NCBI GenBank assembly: GCA_011032825.1
Contig: JAADJZ010000011.1
Coordinates: 310,001-374,000 of the forward strand
Direction: 5' to 3'
Source: Massariosphaeria phaeospora
Lineage: Eukaryota > Ascomycota > Dothideomycetes > Pleosporales
Length of the DNA stretch: 64,000 nucleotides
In this document: positions 9,633-18,940 of the stretch, piece by piece
Layout of the letters: each line of letters starts with the position of its first letter
Position numbering within the stretch: the stretch's first letter is position 1
Position numbers and translations under genes: made by a program
The notes under the pieces: generated by a model
Database searches by the model: none
What the model saw: only the letters and a program-made list of their open reading frames with translations
What the model was told of the DNA's origin: nothing

Positions 9633-12600
9633 GCTAGCTATAGGCGGCACTTTAATTTTTATTAGTAGCATTTTAAACTTCAATGTACGCAAGCGTACGT
9701 TAACGTACGCTAGCGAAGTATTACCTAAGAATTCGCTGCAACATTAAAGTTCGAGATACTCGAGGTAAGCCTAAGCACTGCTACACTAGCGATACGAATT
9801 TCTATGCCAAGTTATCTACTTTGCTAGCAGCAAGCAGTAGCGATTATACTTTTGTTTTTCGCACTAAGTCTCTATTTCTGTCGCAATAGCGCTTTTATTT
9901 TTAAACTTGCTAAGCTTTAAGCGAGCTACTTACAAATCTAACTTTGCTAGTTTTTTTACTAAACTTCAACTTTCCGCTGCACCTACTGCACCTACTAACC
10001 TCGCGTTAAATACAAAAATACCTTTAGTTAATATTGTAGCGCTCGACAAGCTAAATCGATTGCTGCAAAAATTACAAAAATTCGATTGCTTTTAGTAGAA
10101 GCGCATTTACTTTAAAATTTTGTAGTCTTAGATCTCGCACTTTCTAGCGCTTGTTCGCGGTTTAGTTAACTATTTTAGAACTATCTCGATTAGGCAATCT
10201 ATGCTAAGCTTTTGCGCTTAATTTAACACTTGTTTCAAACACGCTTATATAGCTTTTAAACCTAAAGAAATTGAGCTTAGATTGCCTGTAGCGTTTAATT
10301 TTAATGCAAGTAATAACTTGTACAACTTAAAAGTTTCATAGCTAAAGTTTATACTTAATCTGAATTAAAACTATTATACAGCTGTCAAATTGCTAAACTA
10401 AGCCTTTAGTAGTAAAAAATTTAAAGTTCCTATTCAAAAAACTAAGCAACGAAAAGAGAAGAAACACGTTACACTAGAGATTGTAGGCGTTAACTTGCGC
10501 TACGCCTACAGCAAAAAGTTTTTTAAAAAAAAAAGTAGCGCTCGCAGCACTTTAACTTGCATGAAAACTTTTAGCAATCTATGCCTATAAAGAAGCTATT
10601 TAAAAAAAGTCTTTAATAAGGAGAAGTAAAAATAGAAAGTTTATGTAATTAATTTTTGCTACAATTACGCCTTAGCTCTAGAGCTATCTCTTTTTTAATT
10701 TAAGTAAATAAATAACTTTGCTAAAAAGATTATATAGAAGAGAGTAGATTGAGAAAATACTACTAACGCTTTACTTCTAGAGCTTATAACCTACAAGTAC
10801 AATTTACAAAAGTAAAACGTTAAAAATAAAATAGCAAAAGTTAAACGCAATAGGCTAGAGAGTAAATCTAAGATTGAAGCGCTACTTAAAAACCTATAAA
10901 AACTTGTAATTAACGCGAAAAACTCTAAGAAAAAGCTAGTTACGTATTTCTCTAGGCACTAACTAGATAAGCTTAACTAGCTACATACACTCTTTTTCGC
11001 TTACCTATTTAGTAAAGAAATACTTAAAAGAAATTTTAACGTTATTATGCTAGATTGTACGTACAAAACGAATAGGTTTAAAATGCTCTTTCTCTATATT
11101 GTAGAAATAACAAATACTAAAAAAAACTTTAATGTTAGGTACTACTTTTTTTTAAATAAGCTTAAGCTATTATACAACTTTGCAATTGCTTTATTACAAA
11201 ACCTATTTAAAAAGTGTAGAGTAAGCTTTTAAGTGTTTATTACTAACTGTAAACTAGCACTTAAAAACGCGCTAAAGACGTACTTTCTAGAGGTACTACA
11301 ACGCTTTTGTATTTAGCACGTAAACAACAACGTAGAGAAAAAAGTACTAGAGTACTTTAACAACAAAACTATTTCTCTAAGGCTTAGTAATGAAAATTAA
11401 GCAAAAAAAGTAGCAAGGCTTAGTGAAAAGCGCTCTGCTTTTATAGGTAAATAGAACGCTATTATCTTTGCTTCGTATAAGAATAAGTTTGAAAAGCTTT
11501 AGCTTTTACTAAAAGTTGATTACGCGAAGCTTTTAGGTCTATTGAAGTACTTTAAAGAGTACGTAATACTTTGGCAAAAGAAGTAAGCAAAGTTTTACTG
11601 CAAGTACTTGCTAAATTTTGGCTATAAAGTTACCTCTCGCTTTAAAAGCAGCTACAACAAACCCAAAAAAGCGCTTTTCAATTAATTAGGCTATTTTTAC
11701 AACATTTTAATCGATATACACAAGTTAATTTAATTAGATAAAAAAGTATACGAAGCAGAAATTGCTACTAAATATACGCAAGTTGCTAATAACGTAAACC
11801 TACTTAAGTTTAAGAATTTTCATTACTAGATTACCTTAGAAGGCTTACGTTACCTAAAAAGGCAGCTTAAATTAGCTAAAGATTTTTATTAGCGTGCAAC
11901 TAATGTTTGCAGTAGATTCTTTTACTTAAAGTACAATTTTTCTTGCAAACACTGCTTTTATAAACTGCTTTATCAAACTGCGTTATTAGATCTATACTTA
12001 GAGCCAAATATAATAGAGCAACACTAGTAGTTCTACTTAACGCGTACAAAAAAGACTTTTCTAGCAATTCTACGTAATCTAGCAATTGTTATTTTAAGCA
12101 AAAAGCGCTCTAAAAAGAACAAGAGAAGCAAATAAACAAAGCGCGATTTTTAATTGCCTATTAGCGTAGAGCTTGCTTGTTAACGCGCTTCTTAAGTTAC
12201 CTCTAGCGCTTTTTAAGTTACTATTACCTAGGCTACCTAGGCTAACAAGAAAGTTAAAGTTATTAAGAAAGTAACTACTGTACAACAATCTACTAAGAGA
12301 ATTACTAAAAGCAAGTTAAAGCGCGGTTAGCAATCTAGAAAAAGCGCTTCTGCGAAGAACCTAAAAGCAATGCTGCAAAAAATAAAAAATAAAATAAAGC
12401 AAATTAAAAAGGCGTACTTAAATAGTAGCAAAGCTAGCAGCAGCAGCAGCCGTAAACAGCTTCTGCTTATTAAATCTAGTTCTAAATTAGAGTATTAGCT
12501 AGATAAGCTAGCACTTTCTCGTAAGCGTAGCAAATAAGCGAAAAATTAAGCTAGCCGTAGCTTTGCGCATTAAAGTTTTTAAAAAGTTTATACTTTACTA

Positions 12601-12993
12601 AGCAACTGCATAACAACGTTTTATTAAATATAGCTAAAATTCACAGCGCTATATAAAGTAGTAAATGCAAAACTATAGCTAAAATAATATTGCGAAAATG
12701 TTAAGTACTAATAAAGTTAATAGAGAAGTAGAAGTAAGTTATTAAATGTAAACTAACAACCTAAAAATAGCAACATATCAAGTTGAATTTACGCTAATTT
12801 AAAAGAATTAGTAGATAAGTAGCACTGCTAGAGTCTAGATTGCTTAATAAGTAAAGCGCTGCGCTTACTAATCTATAGCTAGTGCGCTTCTATAGTAGCG
12901 CAAATTAGTGCAGCTACGTACGTTAACGTACGCTTGCGTATATTAAAGTCTAAAGTGCTGCTAATAAAAATTAGAGTACTGCTTATAGCTAGC
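9633..12993 (+). mobile_element. Mutator-like (MULE) DNA transposon, RIP-inactivated
   Basis: The element is bounded by inverted repeats of about 80 bases: 9633-9715 and 12910-12993 match in reverse complement from GCTAGCTATA through the shared GTACGCAAGCGTACGTTAACGTACG-like block, with differences that are mostly transitions. Long inverted ends are typical of MULEs. Between them the plus strand encodes a broken MULE transposase. I could not identify a clean 9-11 base target duplication, perhaps because the flanks have also mutated, so the outer limits may be off by a few bases. It lies only 14 bases from the left edge of the second pogo element. Confidence 0.8.
9907..12560 (+). pseudogene. 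MULE transposase (broken)
   Basis: Reading the plus strand through stops gives a transposase of roughly 880 codons. The MULE core is clear: NVIMLDCTYKTNRFKM near 11040 (first catalytic Asp region), then VFITNCKLALKNAL near 11233 (a TDxELAL-type motif whose Asp now reads Asn) and HVNNNVEKKV near 11315. The tail after 12090 is Lys- and Ser-rich. The longest uninterrupted pieces are only about 60 codons (9907-10095 and 11047-11232). Stops and the Asp-to-Asn change make it inactive. The split between N-terminal DNA-binding and core regions is inferred from the family layout. Confidence 0.75.
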
Positions 12994-14339
12994 TTTTGGT
13001 AATTTAATAACGTAGATCTTTAGCAAGTTGCTTACCTAAGCGAGTTGCTTACTTGCGCCAAGCTTTCTTTCTACTACCTACTTTTTTCTTTTTACTACTT
13101 TCTTTCTAGCACCTAGTATAGGTTAAAATAACTTAAATTACTTAGAATTAACTACTGCATCTAACTTATACGTGCGCTTATTGTGCTCTAGCTCGCTGCA
13201 GCGTTTACAGCGTCTTAAAAGCTAGCTACTTTAATTACTAGCATTACTACAAGCTTTTTTTTTATTACTGCGCGTTTTAAACGCCTTAAGAGCTGTTAAG
13301 CGCACGCTTTTTTTAAACTGTAAAAGTACTTTTTTGCTGCACACGCTTTCTCTTGTGCAATTTTTGTTGCAAAAAAGCTTTGTTAGCAGCTTAAAGTTTA
13401 GCAACTTAGTTGCGTAGTAGTAGCATAGAAGCTGCTGCATACTTTGCACCTTTAGAAAGCTTTGCAAAAGCATTAACTATTAAAGTAAAAAAGCTATTTA
13501 CATGCTTTTAAATTTTTATTTAAATTAGCGTTAATTGCGACTTAAATTCTAAAGTATTGCTTAGAGTTTAAAACTGCTAGGAACTGTTCTCTATAGTAGG
13601 TAACAGTAGAGTGCAAAGCTGCACGTTAAGCTTCGAAATTACTACTTTTAAGTTAAATAGAACTAATCTAGCACTTTAAAAGCTTTTTTGAATATTGCTC
13701 TTTGTAATAAAAGCGTTGTAAGCGCTAATAAAGCATAGCAAAAACTTAAGTTTAGTAATGTAGTTGATTTAGTTGCGCATTAGATTCTTGGCTTAGCAGC
13801 TGTACGCCTTTTTCAAAGGCGCAAAATAGCTAACATTAAAAAGCTGCAAAAAGTGCAACAAGTAAAGAAGCATGCAAAGAGTAATAATGCTGTTATTTTT
13901 GTAGTACTGCTAAAAGGCGAGCGAGTTATAGCTTTTATAGCCGTTAATAAAAAGTAAACGTACTATTTTAATAGTACGTTTCTTTGTATAGGCGTTAAAG
14001 TGCTTTAACTACTCTAGACTTAGCTCGTTGTTTATCTAGCTGTTTTTAGAAACTGCGATAACCTAGTTGCAAAGTAAGCTATTCTTTTTGTACTAAGCAA
14101 AGAAGTAGTTCTTGCTCTAAAAGATAATAAAGAGTAGAATAGCTTACTTTATCGCGTTAACGCTTTGTACTACTGTTGTTTACTTTTTGTTATCTTGCTA
14201 CACTGTTTTTAGCCGTTCTCAACGCTTTGAGCTAGTAATTACTGTACCCGTTGAGATCTAGCCTATTATAAAGCTCGTTTTATTAAAGTTGTAAATGTTC
14301 TTGTTTACTACGTTGTACTTAGCTTTTATATTTGCTACA

Positions 14340-14686
14340 AGCTTAAACTAGAGTAGTAAATAAGTTAAAGTTAGGTTAAAGTTAAGTTAGCTTACGTAAG
14401 ACTCTAGTGCTAACTCAACTTATACCTACGCTAAAACGTTTTAGCGTAGGTATAAGTTGAGTTAGCACAGACCTCTACAATTCTATATTTTAATATATTT
14501 TCTTTTTATAATTATAACAGCTAGTTATAACAAGTTTATTAACCTAAAGGTAGTACCTATAACCTAACTTTAACCTACGCTTTGATTACTCTAACTTAAC
14601 TTTAACTTTAGGTTTGTGCGACTCTAACCTAACCTATACTCAACGATAGGTACTTTCTACCTATTCGCTAGCGTAGCTTAAACTAG
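14340..14686. mobile_element. Nested small element (MULE-like MITE) inside pogo copy B
   Basis: The 12-base sequence AGCTTAAACTAG occurs at 14340-14351 and again at 14675-14686, and the 323 bases between interrupt the transposase frame. The two inner ends are weakly inverted (TAGTAAATAAGTTAAAG against TAGCGAATAGGTAGAAAG), with differences consistent with RIP. A direct repeat of about 9-12 bases and lack of coding capacity suggest a MULE-type MITE. It contains a 62-base perfect palindrome. Insertion came after the pogo element was in place. Confidence 0.65.
14407..14468. repeat. 62-base perfect palindrome
   Basis: The sequence running inward from GTGCTAACTCAACTTATACC is exactly mirrored on the other strand around a central ACGT at 14436-14439. 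It lies within the nested small element. Both arms are identical although the surroundings are full of point mutations. Confidence 0.85.
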
Positions 14687-15216
14687 TTAGCTACAAGCTT
14701 AAAATTCTTACAAAAAGCTCTTTTATAGTTGTACTTTTAATTAAACTTAATTTAAAGCTTAGAGTAACGCCTAACGAACAACGTAACTTAGTTTTTTTTA
14801 ACTAGTAGCTAGCCTCGCGCTGCGAGTAGTAGGTTAGCTTTATTCTTTAACCTAGCAGGCCTAAGTAGAAAGCCTTGCGCGTTAAAGTTAACAGCATACT
14901 CTTTAATTACTGTGTTCTTTGTTAAATAGAGTTTTATTAAGTTAAGTATGCAATTGCGTTGTAAGAGTTTTTTAGCAAGCTAATTGCTTAGTGTTTTTTA
15001 AAAAACGTTGTAGATTAATGCAGCGCGTTGCTAAAAGAGTGTCGCGTTGCGTTAGATAGCCTAGATTGCAAGCTATATTTAGCTTTTGTTTAAAGCGCGT
15101 AGCGCGTTGTGTAGTTGAGCTATCGCGTAGTAGAGAGAAAGAAGCAGGTGTTGGTAGAGAGCTTAGCGCAGGTAAGCAACTCGCCTAGGTAAGCAACTCG
15201 CTAGGAATCTACGTTA

Positions 15217-15739
15217 GAAGTAAAATAGTATAAAAGTAAAGTATAGTTTAGAAATATAGTATCTAGAGAACTCTAGTTTGTTGTAGGAACAATTAGAGCC
15301 TAGGTGCTAACTTGTTACGGAGCCTAATGTCCCCACACCCACGTGACTATCTCTTCTTTTTCCTTTGAAGCTATCAAGTTTCGTCGTAGGTAACTGTCCT
15401 CAACTCCAAGGACGACACGGGATTTTTCAGGTTAATTATTCCGCTGAATACCTCCAACCCAGTTGGTGTTCGATTCCTCGCTGCGAATAGGTTAGAGATA
15501 ACGGACTTTCAAATACTGTCTTTGTGTCTCTGCTACTGGCTTAGTGCTGAGCATTATCCTCCTGTCGAACCACGGTGCCACGGCTACCGATACTGCGTTA
15601 GGCCTAGTCTGGTGAGCGCGAACTCTAAGCCTTGGAAGCAAATCCAGCCCGCCAAAACCTCTACCTAGCAATCCCAGCTTCGATCATCGTAGTCCGCAAT
15701 ACTACCCTCCACCGACACCCTCACAGAGGACGACTAGCC
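15217..15739. other. Boundary between the AT-rich island and gene-bearing DNA
   Basis: No gene is visible here. Composition changes from strongly AT-rich with TA-rich words to ordinary mixed sequence at about 15,300-15,340. The part after 15,340 should contain the promoter of the gene starting at 15740. Confidence 0.6.
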
Positions 15740-16450
15740 ATGGCAAGTCGTCGCGAGCTCGACCCCGATACCGCGGGTGGGGGCGAGAAAGTCGTCTTCA
15801 TTAGCACCTACCCGCAGGCGCTCGCCGCCGGAAACCCGTTCCTCTACCTCCCGCGCGAGCTGCGCGACCAGATATTCGAAGACGCCATCATCGCTCAATT
15901 CAACCGCTTCCCCGATATGCGCTATGTCGAGACGGAGAAACTGCTGTCCAACAGACCTTCCGATTGGATCCTACCCATGTGCCACGTCAACGAGATGTTC
16001 TTCGCGGAAGCTTTACCGCTACTCATTAAGCATACAATTTTCGTCGTTCGCAAGTCGTATACCGCATATAACCTGCGATACTTCCTGGAAGCTACGGGAT
16101 CATTCGGTCAGATTACGTCGCTGGTATTCATGAATGAAGAAATCACTGCTGCGGGTGCCGAAGCTGCAAACTTGTTCAAAGACTGCGTCAATCTCCAGTA
16201 TCTACCAGTACGCCCTAGTGCGCATTTAATCGACCCTGGCGATTACAGGGGAGAGGCACATGAAGAGGGCCTTGTGAACATATTGCAGGCCCGTAACCTG
16301 AAGTGTCTCATCTTTTCTCTCAGCAATCAGATCGCCTTGGGAACGACACACAATGGTCGGCGTTTTGTTCCTGACGACAACCAGGACTGGGTCACCACGC
16401 GACTAAGTCAACGGGGCATTAAGATGGATGTGATCAGACCACTCTGGTGA
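15740..16450 (+). CDS. 2EXR/F-box-like protein of unknown function
   Basis: The product is 236 residues if translation starts at the ATG at 15740, which sits in a good context (GCCATGGCA); the frame is open further upstream but has no ATG. Residues near 35-50 read NPFLYLPRELRDQIFEDAI, the pattern of the 2EXR/F-box-like domain found in large families of fungal proteins (a Pro-x-Glu-Leu-Arg-x-x-Ile-Phe core). The rest shows the hydrophobic spacing usual in these proteins, with SFGQITSLVFMNEEI and NLQYLPVRP. No signal peptide or membrane segment is seen. The family is expanded in dothideomycetes and its biochemical role is unknown. This is the first intact gene beside the transposon island. Confidence 0.7.
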   Translation: MASRRELDPDTAGGGEKVVFISTYPQALAAGNPFLYLPRELRDQIFEDAIIAQFNRFPDMRYVETEKLLSNRPSDWILPMCHVNEMFFAEALPLLIKHTIFVVRKSYTAYNLRYFLEATGSFGQITSLVFMNEEITAAGAEAANLFKDCVNLQYLPVRPSAHLIDPGDYRGEAHEEGLVNILQARNLKCLIFSLSNQIALGTTHNGRRFVPDDNQDWVTTRLSQRGIKMDVIRPLW

Positions 16451-16499
16451 GCAATGGCTTGGGGATAAACAAGCAACATTGTACAATTCTTACCTGCAA

Positions 16500-16890
16500 T
16501 CTGTTAACTTATGCTTGTTTCGTCTATCCGATCTTTCCAATTTTCCGATCTTTTTTGTTTCTGAAATTCGCAATGCTACCAGTAGTACGCGTTTCTGGTT
16601 GACATACAGTACGAACTTGCAATATTTGCCAATTGCTCGGCGGGGCAAACAGCCAGATAAGTGGAGTGATAGGCGAAAAGATATTTATGACAGGAGCTTG
16701 ATTGGAGCTCTGGACAAAATAACCTTGGTAGCCTTTGGCAAACATTGCAAGTTTGTACGTGTCAATCAACCGACCCAATATTCTGTGGTACATGGGAAAA
16801 TTTTCAACCCACACAAGAGAATCTGCAGAAGAAAAAAAGTACAGAAGTCTCTTGTCTCACTGTTTCTCTGTAATCAACACTACTCGACGC
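16500..16890 (+). pseudogene. Possible decayed relative of the preceding gene
   Basis: A 138-codon open stretch (16479-16895) includes STNLQYLPIARRGKQPDKW, which resembles NLQYLPV in the preceding 2EXR-like gene, and a later hydrophobic strand (ALDKITLVAFG) in a comparable place. It lacks the N-terminal domain. It could be a truncated duplicate of the neighbour or a chance ORF. The similarity is short and was judged by eye. Confidence 0.25.
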
Positions 16891-16939
16891 AGTGACTCTT
16901 CCAAAGGAGCAACCACGCCCCCTAGCGCAGCGCATCCAG

Positions 16940-17824
16940 ATGTGCACTAAAACACCCATTGTCTTAGAGTCAAGCAACCCCGATATGTCATCCTCCGATT
17001 CGCACCCCACGCCGCAACCAGACCGCCCCCCTCGCCCCCCTGATTCTCTACCCAACACGCGCACGTGCTTACCCCTCCGTCCGAGATCTGTTCCTCGAAC
17101 CACCACCCGCGCGGTCCGCCCGCACTACCCGAGGCCGTCACCAGAATTACAAGCCTTAGCCGCGTCTCGAATCCGTGCGAAGTTGAAAAAACACAAGGCC
17201 CTCAGACAGGAGGTACCAAAGCTGATCTCGTCTATGCGCACAGCCACCGCTGGTGAGCCTTCGCGTCCGACCACACTGGCGCGTCGCCACCAGGCCGGCA
17301 ACGAAGCGAAAACACCGCACATTGTGGACAGAATAGACGCTTTGTTAAAGAAGATCAATACTAGGGAAGCGGGTGATAGGGAATGGTTCCGGAAAAACGG
17401 CCTTCTAGATGAAACACTGGATGCAGTCATGCGTTCAAGCGAAAATACAGATAGCGATAGAAGGGAAGCAAAATCAGAGGACATCTTAGTAAGAATATAT
17501 GCTGTGTTAAAGACGACCAAGACCAGGGAAAAGGCCGAAAGGGAGCGGTTACGGAAATACCGCCGTTTGGATGGAACGGTGGATATCGACATGTCTTCAA
17601 GCGAAAGCATGGATAGCGAAGGAACGCTCGTGGATGGGAGTGGGGGCTCACGCGACGACGCAGGTGGGGATGCACGGGGAGACTCAGGCGAGGGCTCTCG
17701 GGCTGCGGATAACCGCGTATCACGGGAATCTTCCACGAAGCCACTAAGGAACTCGGCTAGAACGCTGGCAGAAGAATTAGGGGATGAGTATTCGAGCGGT
17801 GAGGATTGGTCAAATCTGCGATAG
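16940..17824 (+). CDS. Hypothetical protein with an internal tandem duplication
   Basis: From the ATG at 16940 the product is 294 residues; a second ATG at 16985 (MSSSDSH) is an alternative. I do not recognise the family. The N-terminal third is Pro/Arg/Ser-rich and probably disordered. The middle holds two copies of a 54-residue unit: DRIDALLKKINTREAGDREW at 17327 and VRIYAVLKTTKTREKAERER at 17486, each followed by an acidic Ser-rich segment (SSENTDSD and SSESMDSE). The units look helical and charged. The C-terminal part is Gly/Asp/Ser-rich. The protein is probably nuclear or cytosolic, since no signal peptide is visible. No intron is required. Confidence 0.5.
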   Translation: MCTKTPIVLESSNPDMSSSDSHPTPQPDRPPRPPDSLPNTRTCLPLRPRSVPRTTTRAVRPHYPRPSPELQALAASRIRAKLKKHKALRQEVPKLISSMRTATAGEPSRPTTLARRHQAGNEAKTPHIVDRIDALLKKINTREAGDREWFRKNGLLDETLDAVMRSSENTDSDRREAKSEDILVRIYAVLKTTKTREKAERERLRKYRRLDGTVDIDMSSSESMDSEGTLVDGSGGSRDDAGGDARGDSGEGSRAADNRVSRESSTKPLRNSARTLAEELGDEYSSGEDWSNLR

Positions 17825-18298
17825 TCATGGTAGTAATTGGGGGAAATCTGAAACTAAAGTTCGCCCTACGTCGGCGGTCCTTTGCAGTTAGAGCGTGAGA
17901 AGAAGATATAATATGCAGATATCTTTGTTTGGTGAATCGAATTAGGGTTCTTGTCAAGACCTTCAAAATGATAGAAAACGAAGTTTTCGCAAATCTCAAA
18001 TTTGCTGCGGGGAGCCTCATTTAATTTCAGCGTGAGTTGAGTGGGTGCTATTAAATAACACACCTAGCAACTTCCAAGGTTGCTAGCGTTGATCGAGAGT
18101 GAGTTAACGGAGAAAGTCATCGCAAGCTGTGCCGCAACCACGCCATAAAAAAGATACGTGTCACTTTGACCATAGTTACCATCTCTCACTCATGATCCCA
18201 GTTCGAACAACCTTACCTCCTTTCTCAGACGCCTTCGTCTATTTTCTTCCAAACAACTCTCGAGAAACGAAATTCCACCGTAAGCTGAATACCTTATT
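17825..18298. other. Intergenic
   Basis: No gene supported. Short ORFs here do not resemble known proteins. This should hold the terminator of the upstream gene and the promoter of the next gene. Confidence 0.5.
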
Positions 18299-18940
18299 AT
18301 GGCACTCCCGTTGTTTTGCATTGCCGATGAGGCAAAACCGGTAGGTCAACACTTCCTTATAGACCGCATGGAAATATCTAATAGAGGAAATTGACAGTTC
18401 ATACACAAGATCTTAGCTGTCAACAAGCAAGACGAAGAATCCTGCAAAACCTTCTTCCTAGTTGAATCGCAAGATTTTCCGAAACACAACAGAGCCTTCA
18501 AAGAGTCGTTAAAGGCCAACGAAGATTTCGAGACTGAGTTTGTAGGCGCTTCAGAGCAGGAATGTAGGAACTGGGCACGCGAGCATCAGAAACACGGCGA
18601 GTTCATCGAGCACAACATCGTTGCTATTGCCGATTCACGCACCGCTAAGGATAGTACGATATCGCTGCCAGTGTATAAGGAACACGATCAATGCAAGTTT
18701 GAGGGATATGGCATCCTTCCCCCAACGCCTAATGCATGGTACGATTGGAGAGTTAATGCGCAAGGAGCTGCGAAGGTCCTTATCCACCTGCGTTACGGTC
18801 CGATGGAAACTGGCTGGCCTACGTACTTTGCTCGCAAAGCAGAGCTTACTGATGAAGACGGAGTTTTCGACGTCACCAAGGCTGACCGTGTGGTTTGTGA
18901 TCAGGATACCGAGATTTGCATCTATTCGAGGAACGACTAA
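18299..18940 (+). CDS. Two-exon 194-residue protein, possibly DUF6924-like
   Basis: Exons 18299-18340 and 18398-18940 join across a 57-base intron with a GTAGGT donor, a TCTAAT branch-like site and a TTGACAG acceptor. The start ATG at 18299 has an in-frame stop just upstream. The product begins MALPLFCIADEAKPFIHKIL, continues with a Val/Phe-rich strand (TFFLVESQDF), then IVAIADSRTAKDSTISLPV, and ends with DGVFDVTKADRVVCDQDT. The order of these parts recalls the DUF6924 family of small proteins, but the similarity is from memory and weak. There is no signal peptide and no membrane segment. Function unknown. Confidence 0.55.

Larger units (their letters stand above)
13140..15120 (-). pseudogene. 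Pogo-type transposase (copy B), broken by RIP and a nested insertion
   Basis: The largest intact piece is 80 codons at 13231-13473, the basic C-terminal region (for example RLTALKAFKTRSNKKKA). The reading frame is split by the nested element at 14352-14674; skipping it and one copy of the 12-base duplication brings KNFKLVAN*FKLVANIKAKYN together, in register with the family, the stop standing where Trp is usual. The product would have been a TA-targeting DDE transposase. It is a pseudogene. Confidence 0.75.
13008..15216 (-). mobile_element. Complete but dead pogo/Fot1-type transposon (copy B)
   Basis: The element is bounded by TA duplications (13008-13009 and 15215-15216) and inverted ends starting ACGTAGAT. 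Each end carries two copies of a GCGAGTTGCTTACC-like motif, so the ends match over about 55 bases with scattered transitions. The minus strand encodes a pogo transposase from about 15120 to 13140: a helix-turn-helix start (LIYNVF*KTL near 15000), a DDE core with NFNKTSFIIG near 14280 (the Asp of NFDETGF now Asn), a basic region, and a zinc knuckle near 13200. A separate element is nested at 14352-14674. The copy is inactive. Confidence 0.85.
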
